9,568 bases of DNA. It comes from Acidimicrobiaceae bacterium (GTDB lineage Bacteria > Actinomycetota > Acidimicrobiia > Acidimicrobiales > RAAP-2). The notes under the pieces were generated by a model. That model had not been told where the DNA came from, searched no databases, and was given only the letters and a program-made list of their open reading frames with translations. Within the stretch, counting starts at the first letter, position 1. Every line of letters begins with the position of its first letter. The translations under genes were made by a program, and so were the position numbers. The DNA lies in assembly GCA_003164275.1 (NCBI GenBank), contig PLSY01000386.1, positions 1-9,568 on the forward strand. Reading direction: 5' to 3'. Positions 1 through 6,343 of the stretch are shown in pieces.

Positions 1-1510
1 CCTCGGCCGCCTCGGTGGCCCCCTCTTCCAGCTGATGCTGCTCGTCCACGTACTGGTGGTGCAGGCGGAGCAGGATGATCACCCCGAGGGGCAGGATGAC
101 CAGGATGACCCAGGCCCCTTCGGCGAACTTGGCCACGGCAATGATGATCAGGACGATGAACGACAAGACGGCAGCGGTGCCGTTGATGCCGAGGCGCCGC
201 TGCCAGTGGCTCTCGCGATGGGTCCAGTGGTACTTGGCCATTCCCGCCCCGGCCATGGTGAAGCCGGTGAACACCCCGACGGCGTAGAGGGGGATGAGCT
301 TGTCCACCTTCGCCCGGGTCACCAGCAGCAAGACGATGGACACGACGGTGAGCACGATGATGCCGGTCGAGAAGACCAGTCGGTGACCCCGCTTGGTCAG
401 CTGGCGGGGTAGATAGGAGTCCTCGGCGGCGAAACTGGCGAGGAACGGGAACCCCGTGAAGCTGGTGTTGGCGGCCAGGATGAGGATCAGCGTCGTGCCG
501 ATCTGGAGCATGATGTAGAACAGATTGCCGATGCCGTGCTGCCCGTAGACGAACTTGGCGATCTGGGAGATCACCGTCGGCGTGCCCGAGACGTAGGGGA
601 CCGGGTGGGTGATGGAGGCCAGGCTCGAGACGCCGAGGACCAGCGAGCCGAGGATGACCGACATCAGCACCATGGTGATGCGGGCGTTCCTCGCCTCGGG
701 TCGCTTGAAGATGCTCACCCCGTTGGAGATGGCTTCGGTGCCGGTCAGAGCCGAGCCTCCCGACGCGAAGGCCTTCAGGATGATGAAGACGCTGGCACCG
801 AACAGCAGCCCCGACCCTGAGCTCCCGATGTGCTCGGCCCCGGGATGGCCGGTGATCGACTGGGCGTGCAGGGTGCCGACGATGGCCTTGTACGTGCCGA
901 CCACCAACAGCACGACCATGTTGGCGATGAAGAAGTAGGTGGGGAGGGCAAAGGCTCGGCCGGCCTCTTTGATGCCCCGGAGGTTGGCCCAGGCGATGAG
1001 GATGACGAGGGAGATGGCGATCCAGGTGGTCTCGGGAGTGAGTCCCGGGAACACCGAGGTTATGGCGGCCACCCCGGCGGCCACGGACACGGCAACGGTG
1101 AGCGTGTAGTCGATGAGGAGGGCCATGGCGGCGATCTGCGCCACGGTCAGGCCGAAGTTCTCCCGCGCCACCACATAGGCACCGCCGGCCTTGGTGTACA
1201 CCTTGACCACTTCGAGGTACGAGAGCGTCACGAACAACAGCACGAAGATGACGGCAATGGTCACCGGGATGACGAGGGAGAAGGCAGCCGCTCCGACGGC
1301 CAGGACCAACGGGATGAGCATCTGCTCGGTGGCGTAGGCCGACGATGAGATGACGTCCGACGACAAGACGGCCAGCGCGGTCGGCTTGCCGAGTCGCTCG
1401 GAGCTCTGGCGGTCCGACGACAGTGGCGGTCCGAGCAGGCGGTTCTTCACCCGGTAACGAAGCGTCTCGGGAATGTCGACCTTGGCCAGCGATGCAGCCG
1501 ATGGCTTCAT
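1..1510 (-). CDS. KimA-like APC/KUP-superfamily permease, probable K+ importer (C-terminus cut off by window edge)
   Basis: About 503 codons are present and the 3' end lies beyond position 1. The protein is very hydrophobic, with roughly a dozen membrane helices and a cytosolic tail starting near residue 480. From recall, it follows Bacillus subtilis KimA (YdaO, a proton-coupled K+ importer) closely: an SSDVISSSAYATEQ stretch at 50-63, LLIDYTLTVAVS at 131-142, SALTGTEAISN at 253-263 and LIPLYAVGVF near 405-414. Residues lining the KimA cation path appear kept: Asp52, Tyr59, Tyr135, Thr138, Ser142, Thr256, Glu259 and Tyr409. Generic annotation would be 'APC family permease' or amino-acid transporter. 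The divergent RCK genes support K+ transport. The M. tuberculosis counterpart next to ceoBC is, as I recall, Rv2690c. The start used is ATG 1510, which has a weak RBS. Alternatives in frame are GTG 1543 (AGGGAT upstream) and ATG 1609 (GAGGGG directly adjacent); the frame closes at a TGA just above. Substrate is inferred, not shown. Confidence 0.9.
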   Translation of the reverse strand, partial: MKPSAASLAKVDIPETLRYRVKNRLLGPPLSSDRQSSERLGKPTALAVLSSDVISSSAYATEQMLIPLVLAVGAAAFSLVIPVTIAVIFVLLFVTLSYLEVVKVYTKAGGAYVVARENFGLTVAQIAAMALLIDYTLTVAVSVAAGVAAITSVFPGLTPETTWIAISLVILIAWANLRGIKEAGRAFALPTYFFIANMVVLLVVGTYKAIVGTLHAQSITGHPGAEHIGSSGSGLLFGASVFIILKAFASGGSALTGTEAISNGVSIFKRPEARNARITMVLMSVILGSLVLGVSSLASITHPVPYVSGTPTVISQIAKFVYGQHGIGNLFYIMLQIGTTLILILAANTSFTGFPFLASFAAEDSYLPRQLTKRGHRLVFSTGIIVLTVVSIVLLLVTRAKVDKLIPLYAVGVFTGFTMAGAGMAKYHWTHRESHWQRRLGINGTAAVLSFIVLIIIAVAKFAEGAWVILVILPLGVIILLRLHHQYVDEQHQLEEGATEAAE

Positions 1511-1710
1511 CCGCGCACCGGGGTTCGGAACGGTCGAGGTCACCGGGATCCCTGAGCCGGCTCCGGGCGGGCCAATAGGATCAGCGCCTGCGATCGACGC
1601 CTCGTCCATCCCCTCAGTAAATCACTGCTGACGGGCAACGAGAACATCGCTCCGGGCTCCTCCCGGGCTTCGTCCCGGTCACTCGAGGGGCGGCTCTCGG
1701 GGGGTGAGTT
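1511..1710. promoter_or_regulatory. Divergent intergenic region between the permease and the RCK operon
   Basis: This 200-bp spacer must hold promoters for both directions. It contains a small inverted repeat CAGT-5-ACTG (1615-1627) and a CCGGG-CTCCT-CCCGG hairpin (1652-1666). I could not identify a convincing -35/-10 pair on either strand. B. subtilis kimA is controlled by a c-di-AMP (ydaO-type) riboswitch; I looked on the minus strand and did not recognise its conserved core. If translation of the permease starts at 1609, the leader is shorter. Just before 1711, GGGGGTGA (1700-1707) is a good Shine-Dalgarno for the rightward gene. Confidence 0.4.
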
Positions 1711-2499
1711 GTGATCTACCGACGATGCGTGTTGCATGGGCGGGTGCACATCGTCATCGTTGGTTGCGGTCGAGTGGGTTCTGGCCTCGGAATCGGGCTC
1801 GTCGAACAGGGTCACACGGTCGCCATCATCGACCGCAATGCGAAGGCATTCAGGCGCCTGCCATCCGACTGGCCTGGGACGACGGTGGTCGGATCGGGGT
1901 TCGACCGCGGCGACCTCGACCGTGCCAAAGCTTCGGAGGCGAGCTCGCTGGCCGCGGTGACGAGCGGCGACAACTCGAACATCCTCACCGCCCGCATCGC
2001 CCGGGAGACCTACGAAATCCCGAACGTGGTGGCCCGGATCTACGATCCCCGCCGTGCCCAGATCTACCTCCGCCTCGGCATCCCGACGGTCGCCACCGTG
2101 TCATGGACCATCGACCAGGTGCGGCGGCGACTCGTCCCCGGGCAGGTCGAGTCTGAGTGGTCGGACCCGACCGGGACCCTCTCTCTGGTTGAGCGCGAGC
2201 TGCCCGAGCGGTGGGCCGGCAAGCGCCTGTCCGACTTGTCGAGGCCCGGAGAGGTGACCCTCGTCGCCGTCACCCGAGCCGGCGTCGCCCGTCTGGACTT
2301 CGAAGACCTGGTCGGCCAGGACGGCGACGTCCTCCATCTGATGGTGACCGACAGCGCCCTCGTGCGGCTGAACGACAGACTGGCAAGCGCTTCCCACGGG
2401 GAGAAGGTCGCAGGCCCCCCCGAGACCGCCCCGATAGGACTCGACGAGGCGGTCGACGACTCATTCGACCAGGATGACGCCAAAGGAGGCCGGGCATGA
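1711..2499 (+). CDS. ceoB: TrkA/RCK-domain K+ transport regulatory protein, CeoB-like
   Basis: 262 residues from GTG 1711. The N-terminal RCK/Rossmann domain shows the dinucleotide-binding loop G18-C-G20-R-V-G23, an acidic Asp41 at the end of strand 2, and a SGDNSN turn at 85-90. A TrkA-C (RCK_C) domain covers about 151-223. An acidic, probably disordered tail (231-262) extends beyond the mycobacterial relatives, which I recall as about 227 residues. RCK proteins bind NAD(H) or nucleotides and gate K+ channels or transporters from the cytosolic side. Start choice: GTG 1711 has a well-spaced GGGGGTGA, whereas family alignment would begin at GTG 1744 (MHIVIVGCGRVG). The 11 extra residues are the only difference. 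The gene overlaps the next by ATGA, so co-translation is expected. It is divergent from the KimA-like permease. The CeoB assignment rests on sequence resemblance plus the conserved permease-ceoB-ceoC order. Confidence 0.93.
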   Translation: MIYRRCVLHGRVHIVIVGCGRVGSGLGIGLVEQGHTVAIIDRNAKAFRRLPSDWPGTTVVGSGFDRGDLDRAKASEASSLAAVTSGDNSNILTARIARETYEIPNVVARIYDPRRAQIYLRLGIPTVATVSWTIDQVRRRLVPGQVESEWSDPTGTLSLVERELPERWAGKRLSDLSRPGEVTLVAVTRAGVARLDFEDLVGQDGDVLHLMVTDSALVRLNDRLASASHGEKVAGPPETAPIGLDEAVDDSFDQDDAKGGRA

Positions 2500-3158
2500 A
2501 GGTCGCCATCTGTGGGGCGGGGAGCGTGGGGACGGCCATCGCCGCCGACCTCCATGCCGGCGGGCACGACGTGCTCATCATCGAACAGGATCCCGAACTG
2601 GTCGAGCGGATCCGGGGCAGCCTCGACATCACCTGGGTGGTGGCCGACGCATGCGAGGTGTCGGCCCTCGACGCCGCCGGCTTCTCGTCCGTTGACGTCG
2701 TCGTGGCGGCCACCGGTGACGACGAAGACAATCTGGTCGTGTCCCTGCTGGCCAAGCAGGAGTTCGCCGTGCCCCGGGTCGTGGCCCGGGTCAACCACCC
2801 GAAGAACCAGTGGCTCTTCACCGAGAGCTGGGGGGTCGACGTGTCGGTATCGACACCGCAGCTCCTCACCGCCCTCGTCGAAGAAGCGGTCTCAGTCGGC
2901 AGCCTCGTCCGCCTCCTGCGCTTCGAGGGAGGCAACGCCCACCTCGTCGAGGTGACCCTGGCTGACGACTCACCTGCCGCCGGAGTCGCCCTCGTCGACC
3001 TCGGCGTGCCCCGAGACGCCACCGTCGTGGCCGTCGTGCGCGAGGACCATCTGATCGTGCCGAGGGGCGATACCAGGCTCGCCGCCGGTGACGAGGTCCT
3101 TGTCCTCGTCACCGCTGACGCCGAGGACAAGGTGCAACAACTCCTCGTCGGGGGCTGA
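2496..3158 (+). CDS. ceoC: TrkA/RCK-domain K+ transport regulatory protein, CeoC-like
   Basis: 220 residues, the same length I recall for mycobacterial CeoC. RCK-N domain: G7-A-G9-S-V-G12 nucleotide loop, Glu30 ending strand 2, ATGDDEDN at 72-79, and NHPKN at 100-104. RCK-C domain: about 138-217, with the GDTRLAAGDEVLVLV segment typical of TrkA-C at 191-205. The ATG lies inside the ceoB stop (ATGA, 2496-2499), and AAAGGAGG at 2483-2489 provides a near-ideal RBS, so the two proteins should be made in balanced amounts. That fits a heteromeric RCK assembly, since one RCK-N/RCK-C unit per gene is half of an E. coli TrkA, which fuses two. No TrkH/TrkG/KtrB channel gene is in the window; the partner may be elsewhere or may be the divergent permease. 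Confidence 0.94.
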   Translation: MKVAICGAGSVGTAIAADLHAGGHDVLIIEQDPELVERIRGSLDITWVVADACEVSALDAAGFSSVDVVVAATGDDEDNLVVSLLAKQEFAVPRVVARVNHPKNQWLFTESWGVDVSVSTPQLLTALVEEAVSVGSLVRLLRFEGGNAHLVEVTLADDSPAAGVALVDLGVPRDATVVAVVREDHLIVPRGDTRLAAGDEVLVLVTADAEDKVQQLLVGG

Positions 3159-3162
3159 CACG

Positions 3163-3996
3163 GTGAGGGCCGCCTTCTTCGACCTGGACAAGACGGTGAT
3201 CGCCAAGGCGTCCATCGCCGCTTTTGGGCGCCCGTTCTACCGGGGTGGACTGATCAATCGACGACTGGTGGCGAGGGCCCTCGTCTCCCAGATCATCTAC
3301 CTCCACCTCGGGGCGAGCGAGCAGAAGCTGGCCCGGGTGCGTGAGTCGATGCTCGTCCTGACCAAGGGATGGGACCGCGACCAGATCCGGGACATCGTCC
3401 GCGAGGCGCTGGAGGAGACGGTCGAGCCCATCATCTACGCCGAGGCCCTCGACCTCATCGAGGCCCATCGGGCGGCCGGCCACAAGGTGTATCTCGTCTC
3501 CGCCTCGCCCGAGGACATCGTCATGCCCCTGGCCGACCACCTCGGGGTGGACGGCGCGATCGCCAGCCGGGTGGTGGTGGACGAAGACGGGCGCTACGCA
3601 GGGGAGATGGACTTCTACGCCTATGGTCCCTTCAAGGCGGTGGCCATGGAGGAGCTAGCCGAGCGAGAAGGGTTCGACCTGTCCGAGTCGTCGGCTTACT
3701 CGGACTCCTATACCGACCTCCCCATGCTGGAGGCGGTGGGCCATCCTGTCGCCGTCAACCCTGACCGGGTGCTCGCCAAGGTGGCCAAGGACCGCGATTG
3801 GGAGGTGATGCAGTTCACCAAGCCCGTCCGAATGCGCGACCGGATGAGCGTGCGCAGTCTCTCCATCACCGCCACTGCCGCTGGCATCACGGCTGCGGCC
3901 TCCGTGGGGGCCTTGGTGGCCTGGCGCCTGGCCCGAAGGGCCGAGACCGTCGCCACCACGCGACCTCTGGTGTCACGCCGACCGTTCCGCTCCTAA
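3163..3996 (+). CDS. HAD-IB family hydrolase (phosphoserine-phosphatase-like) with C-terminal membrane helix
   Basis: 277 residues from GTG 3163, 4 nt after the ceoC stop, with GGGGG (3150-3154) as a modest RBS. All four HAD motifs are present. Motif I is FFDLDKT with nucleophile Asp7 and Asp9. Motif II is LVSAS at 111-115 (Ser113). Motif III Lys is near 158 (GPFKAV). Motif IV is SDSYTD at 180-185 with Asp181 and Asp185. The long helical cap between motifs I and II is the subfamily IB pattern (SerB/TIGR01490-like). After the catalytic domain, residues about 232-254 form an Ala/Gly/Ile/Val-rich single membrane helix followed by a basic tail (RRAETVATTRPLVSRRPFRS). The catalytic domain is therefore probably tethered to the inner face of the membrane. 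The substrate is unknown. Its place in the ceoBC transcript suggests co-expression but not necessarily a role in K+ control. An upstream in-frame extension inside ceoC is not needed, as motif I starts right at the chosen N-terminus. Confidence 0.9.
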   Translation: MRAAFFDLDKTVIAKASIAAFGRPFYRGGLINRRLVARALVSQIIYLHLGASEQKLARVRESMLVLTKGWDRDQIRDIVREALEETVEPIIYAEALDLIEAHRAAGHKVYLVSASPEDIVMPLADHLGVDGAIASRVVVDEDGRYAGEMDFYAYGPFKAVAMEELAEREGFDLSESSAYSDSYTDLPMLEAVGHPVAVNPDRVLAKVAKDRDWEVMQFTKPVRMRDRMSVRSLSITATAAGITAAASVGALVAWRLARRAETVATTRPLVSRRPFRS

Positions 3997-4003
3997 CCAG
4001 GTC

Positions 4004-4028
4004 ACTCCCGCGGCCTCGAGTAGGGAGT
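4004..4028 (+). terminator. Possible weak terminator after the ceoBC-HAD operon
   Basis: ACTCCC (4004-4009) and GGGAGT (4023-4028) can form a 6-bp stem with a 13-nt loop, followed by TTT. It starts 8 nt after the HAD stop codon. The stem is short and the T-tract minimal, so this is a suggestion based on position. Confidence 0.3.
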
Positions 4029-4324
4029 TTCGGGTGCGGGGCAGGTACGCATCTTGGCGTCGGACAGGTGCTTGGCGTGGCGTCGGATCACCTTCGACCG
4101 CAATCACATCCGGATCCAAGCGTCGAGATCATCAACGGGTGAGCGGGTGTCGCCAACCAGGCAGTAGTTGCCCCACCGCCGGACAACGGGATTGAAGTCT
4201 CATCTCTTCTCCGAACATGGCTGCGCCCGGACGCCCTGGGCATCAGACTCGAAATTCAACGGCCAAAGCCCAGGAAGGACTTCCAGCTCCCCGTCATCGG
4301 GACTGCTGGGCGTAGGCGCGACGA

Positions 4325-4351
4325 ACGGCCCGTCCAAGAGGAACGGGCCGT
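4325..4351 (-). terminator. Perfect 9-bp hairpin, possible terminator for the leftward sigma/small-peptide unit
   Basis: ACGGCCCGT (4325-4333) and ACGGGCCGT (4343-4351) are exact reverse complements around a 9-nt loop. The hairpin starts about 25 nt past the stop codon of the small leftward membrane peptide. There is no T-tract on either side, so it would be a non-canonical or bidirectional terminator, or a transcript-end stabiliser, between converging units. Confidence 0.4.
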
Positions 4352-4375
4352 CGGCGGACTAGCTAGACGGTCGGC

Positions 4376-4450
4376 TCAGGAGGGGCGGAGCCGCTTGGCG
4401 GCAACGACACCCAGAGCAATGACGATGGCGAGGATCAGGAGCTTCTTCAT
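4376..4450 (-). CDS. Small single-helix membrane peptide (24 aa)
   Basis: The frame reads MKKLLILAIVIALGVVAAKR and ends LRPS, stopping at TGA 4376-4378. The layout is two lysines, about 16 hydrophobic residues, then a basic end: a textbook one-pass membrane peptide or minimal signal anchor. There is no Shine-Dalgarno. However, TACCAT (4463-4458, minus strand) fits the TANNNT -10 pattern and lies exactly 7 nt before this ATG, the layout of a leaderless transcript. An alternative ATG at 4459 would add MPP but would sit inside that -10. It lies 74 nt after the sigma factor stop on the same strand. Too short for homology calls. It may also be a chance hydrophobic frame, but the charge layout and promoter position argue otherwise. 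Confidence 0.5.
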   Translation of the reverse strand: MKKLLILAIVIALGVVAAKRLRPS

Positions 4451-4524
4451 GGGAGGCATGGTAGCCGGTCGGGCACGCGGAGTTGGCGGTCCTGCGCTGC
4501 GGTCCGGCGGGCCGACCCGGCCGC

Positions 4525-5469
4525 TCAGACGGTCAGGAGGTCCCGGGCACCGGTGTCAGAGGAGGGGTGCCGCAGCTTCGACATGGCTCGCGCCTCGATT
4601 TGGCGAATGCGCTCACGAGTCAGGTTGAAATGCTCGCCCACCTCTTCGAGGGTGCGGGGCTCGCCCCGATCGAGGCCGAAGCGCAGACGCAGGATCTCGC
4701 GCTCACGCTCGTCGAGCGGTGAAAGCAGGCGACCGATCTCCTCGGGGAGGAGCGACACGGCCGCTACCTCGAACGGTGATTCAGCCGAGCGGTCCTCGAC
4801 GACATCGCCGAGCTCCGCGTCGCCGTCCTCACGGAGTGGCTCCGACAGGGAGAGGGGCTCTGCGCGGAAGCGGAGCGCCTCGACCAGCTTGTCCTCTGGC
4901 ATCTCGACCTCGGCTCCGAGCTCGGCCAGGGTGGCCGGCCGGCCGTATTTGAGCTCCAGGCGAGCCTGGGCCTTCTGCACCCGGGCCAGGGTGTCGCCAG
5001 CGTGTACGGGCAGACGGATGGTGCGGCCGGTGTTGGCGATCCCCCGGGTAATGGCCTGGCGGATCCACCAGGTGGCGTAGGTAGAGAACTTGAAGCCCTT
5101 CCGCCAGTCGAACTTCTCGACCGCGTGCATGAGTCCGAGGTTGCCCTCTTGGATCAGGTCGAGCAGCGGCAGACCAGAGGCCTGGTACTTCTTGGCGATG
5201 GAGACGACCAGTCGCAAGTTGGACTGGACAAAGGTCTGCTGGGCCCCCTCGCCTTGGAGCGTCGTGCGTCGCAGCTCCCGCTTCTTCGCCGGGGTCAGGC
5301 CCTTCGGGGTCGCTGCCATCAGTGCGTCTGCTTCCCGACCAGCTTCGATGGTCTGGGCCAGACGGACCTCATCGTCCTTAGTCAACAACGGATACTGGCC
5401 AATGTCGGTCAAATACAACCGAACCAGATCTTCGTCGTCTCTCTCGAGGCGCTCCTTTGCCAACTTCAC
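4525..5469 (-). CDS. RNA polymerase sigma factor, SigA/RpoD (sigma-70 group 1/2) family
   Basis: 314 residues from GTG 5469. Region 1.2 is at about 14-43 (DLVRLYLTDIGQYPLLTKDDEVRLA). Region 2 covers 80-150, with the core-binding and -10 recognition helix KFSTYATWWIRQAI at 127-140 followed by NTGRTIRLPVH. Region 3 is at about 160-240. Region 4 ends in the -35-recognising helix-turn-helix TLEEVGEHFNLTRERIRQIE at 273-292. It lacks the long N-terminal region 1.1 of a housekeeping SigA/HrdB, so it is probably a SigB- or Hrd-like paralogue acting in stress or stationary phase. I cannot exclude that it is the primary factor. Start choice: GTG 5469 has AAGGA at good spacing. In-frame alternatives are GTG 5490, TTG 5508 and GTG 5523, all with poorer RBSs, and the translation upstream of 5523 does not look like protein. 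Its own promoter candidate is at 5589-5616. Confidence 0.93.
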   Translation of the reverse strand: MKLAKERLERDDEDLVRLYLTDIGQYPLLTKDDEVRLAQTIEAGREADALMAATPKGLTPAKKRELRRTTLQGEGAQQTFVQSNLRLVVSIAKKYQASGLPLLDLIQEGNLGLMHAVEKFDWRKGFKFSTYATWWIRQAITRGIANTGRTIRLPVHAGDTLARVQKAQARLELKYGRPATLAELGAEVEMPEDKLVEALRFRAEPLSLSEPLREDGDAELGDVVEDRSAESPFEVAAVSLLPEEIGRLLSPLDEREREILRLRFGLDRGEPRTLEEVGEHFNLTRERIRQIEARAMSKLRHPSSDTGARDLLTV

Positions 5470-5588
5470 CAGGTCCTTCGTTTTCCCCACAACGTGGGGG
5501 ACGGCCAATCCTCGTCGAGCCACACCGCTACATGGTGGTCCACTGATTCGGATTAGGCGCTTTCGGGCGCAACGATTGCTGCTTTCGA

Positions 5589-5616
5589 AGTTTACCGGAC
5601 GCGTCAACCCCTCCAA
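5589..5616 (-). promoter_or_regulatory. Candidate sigma-70-type promoter for the sigma factor gene
   Basis: On the minus strand TTGGAG (5616-5611) and TAAACT (5594-5589) are separated by 16 nt; each matches four of six consensus positions. Two TTGACG hexamers (5623-5618 and 5607-5602) lie nearby but have no -10 at proper spacing. The promoter would give a leader of about 110 nt before GTG 5469. Confidence 0.35.
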
Positions 5617-5628
5617 GCGTCAATGCCG

Positions 5629-5657
5629 CGATTACCGCCCAGAAACTGGGCTAATCG
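5629..5657 (-). terminator. Long hairpin at the end of the nadE/ferritin-like operon
   Basis: On the minus strand CGATTA-GCCCAG pairs with CTGGGC-(GG bulge)-TAATCG around a TTT loop: 12 bp with one 2-nt bulge. The TAG stop of the upstream gene (5653-5651) sits inside the stem. No T-tract follows. By position it would end or stabilise the nadE operon transcript just before the sigma promoter. Confidence 0.4.
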
Positions 5658-6343
5658 GCGGTGACCGAGTCCGGGAAACTCACCAGCCCGGAGTGGGCGC
5701 CTGCCCCCACGACGACCGATTCCAACCGCTGCAAGAACTCATAGACGGCAGCCACGTCGTGAGGTCGGGCGACCAGTCGCTGGACCAGTCGCTCACCGGC
5801 CTGCCAGTCCTCCACCTCGTCGGTCAACACCAGGCGCAGGGCGCGGATGATCGGGCCGTCGGTCACTTGCGATGCCACCTGGAGGTGCCGGTGATAGCTG
5901 GTGACCAATCGGGGTAGCACCACGCGGTACACGCCGGCGAGGCGCGGCAGTGCCCCAGGGTGGCTGAAGGCATCGTCTTCTGCCGGTGGCCACGACGACC
6001 CGGGCACGTCGGTCGGGGGGGAGGCCCCGATCAGGGCGGCGAACAGGGCGGCCACCGGGGCGGATGGAACGGTCAGGGCGTCCGGGTCGGCTCCGGCCAG
6101 GACGGGCAGCCGCTCGGACCACAGCTCGCTGTGCCACGAATGCCTCATGCTCTGGGCGTCGAGATGGAGCTGCACGGCCGGGATCGGCATGTCGGTCACC
6201 CACCCGCCGAGCAGGCGGTAGAGGGCGTTCTCGATCCAGCGGTACTCGCCGACCAGGGCCGCGGTCGCCCCCAAAGAGCCAGACAGCGGTGCCGCGTCAA
6301 CGCCGGGGCCGGGCCCTCCAGGGGAGTCGGTCAGATCAGACAA
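5651..6343 (-). CDS. Hypothetical protein, possibly ferritin-like four-helix bundle
   Basis: 230 residues from TTG 6343. I do not recognise the family with certainty. After a Pro/Gly-rich N-terminus (1-25) it is mostly helical, with carboxylate/histidine clusters spaced as in ferritin-like metal proteins: E33-YRWI-E38; H60 and H68-SW-H71-S-E73; H151-R-H153; and E176-V-E178-D179. No signal peptide or membrane helix is seen. The TTG start is well supported: AGGTG in GGAGAGGTGGG lies about 7 nt upstream, and the frame overlaps the end of nadE by 8 bp (6336-6343), so the two are almost certainly co-transcribed and translationally coupled. A function linked to NAD metabolism is only guilt by association. 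A metal-binding or tRNA-hydroxylase-like (MiaE-type) fold is a guess from the residue pattern. Confidence 0.85.
   Translation of the reverse strand: MSDLTDSPGGPGPGVDAAPLSGSLGATAALVGEYRWIENALYRLLGGWVTDMPIPAVQLHLDAQSMRHSWHSELWSERLPVLAGADPDALTVPSAPVAALFAALIGASPPTDVPGSSWPPAEDDAFSHPGALPRLAGVYRVVLPRLVTSYHRHLQVASQVTDGPIIRALRLVLTDEVEDWQAGERLVQRLVARPHDVAAVYEFLQRLESVVVGAGAHSGLVSFPDSVTAD

Larger units (their letters stand above)
3997..4375. other. Intergenic region between converging genes, no convincing gene
   Basis: About 380 bp. It holds the weak hairpin at 4004-4028, an imperfect direct repeat of CTTGGCGT (4053-4060 and 4071-4078) followed by a second GGCGTCGGA, and a strong perfect hairpin at 4325-4351. 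A rightward frame at 4168-4362 (64 codons) has no RBS and an unremarkable, disordered-looking translation, so I do not call it. I saw no tRNA or known RNA motif. Confidence 0.5.

Noticed and set aside
35..1348. Several rightward open frames (for example 35-412, 536-820, 830-1348)
   Set aside because: They are antisense to the permease; translations are Asp/Gly/His-rich shadow sequence typical of high-GC antisense frames, with no RBS or domains.
1511..1710. ydaO-type c-di-AMP riboswitch expected upstream of a kimA-like gene
   Set aside because: I searched the minus strand by eye and did not find its conserved core or paired architecture; the spacer is also short.
1540..1815. Leftward 91-codon frame over the divergent spacer and ceoB start
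   Set aside because: It overlaps the conserved ceoB N-terminus antisense, ends before the permease start in another frame, and has no domain or RBS.
2064..3130. Two long leftward frames over ceoB/ceoC (2064-2798 and 2270-3130)
   Set aside because: Antisense shadows of two proteins with intact RCK motifs; Arg/Ser/Thr-rich, no RBS.
4053..4088. Repeated CTTGGCGT/GGCGTCGGA units
   Set aside because: Only two short imperfect copies with unequal spacing; not a CRISPR, iteron or mobile-element end.
3973..4128. Leftward fragment containing LDPDVIAVEGDP, resembling the middle of a small toxin or an amidohydrolase tail
   Set aside because: Two consecutive in-frame TGA codons precede it, the match is about a dozen residues, and the rest has no family features. 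A decayed gene is possible but not supportable.
4168..4362. Rightward 64-codon frame in the convergent spacer
   Set aside because: No RBS, disordered low-information translation, and it runs into the strong hairpin at 4325-4351.
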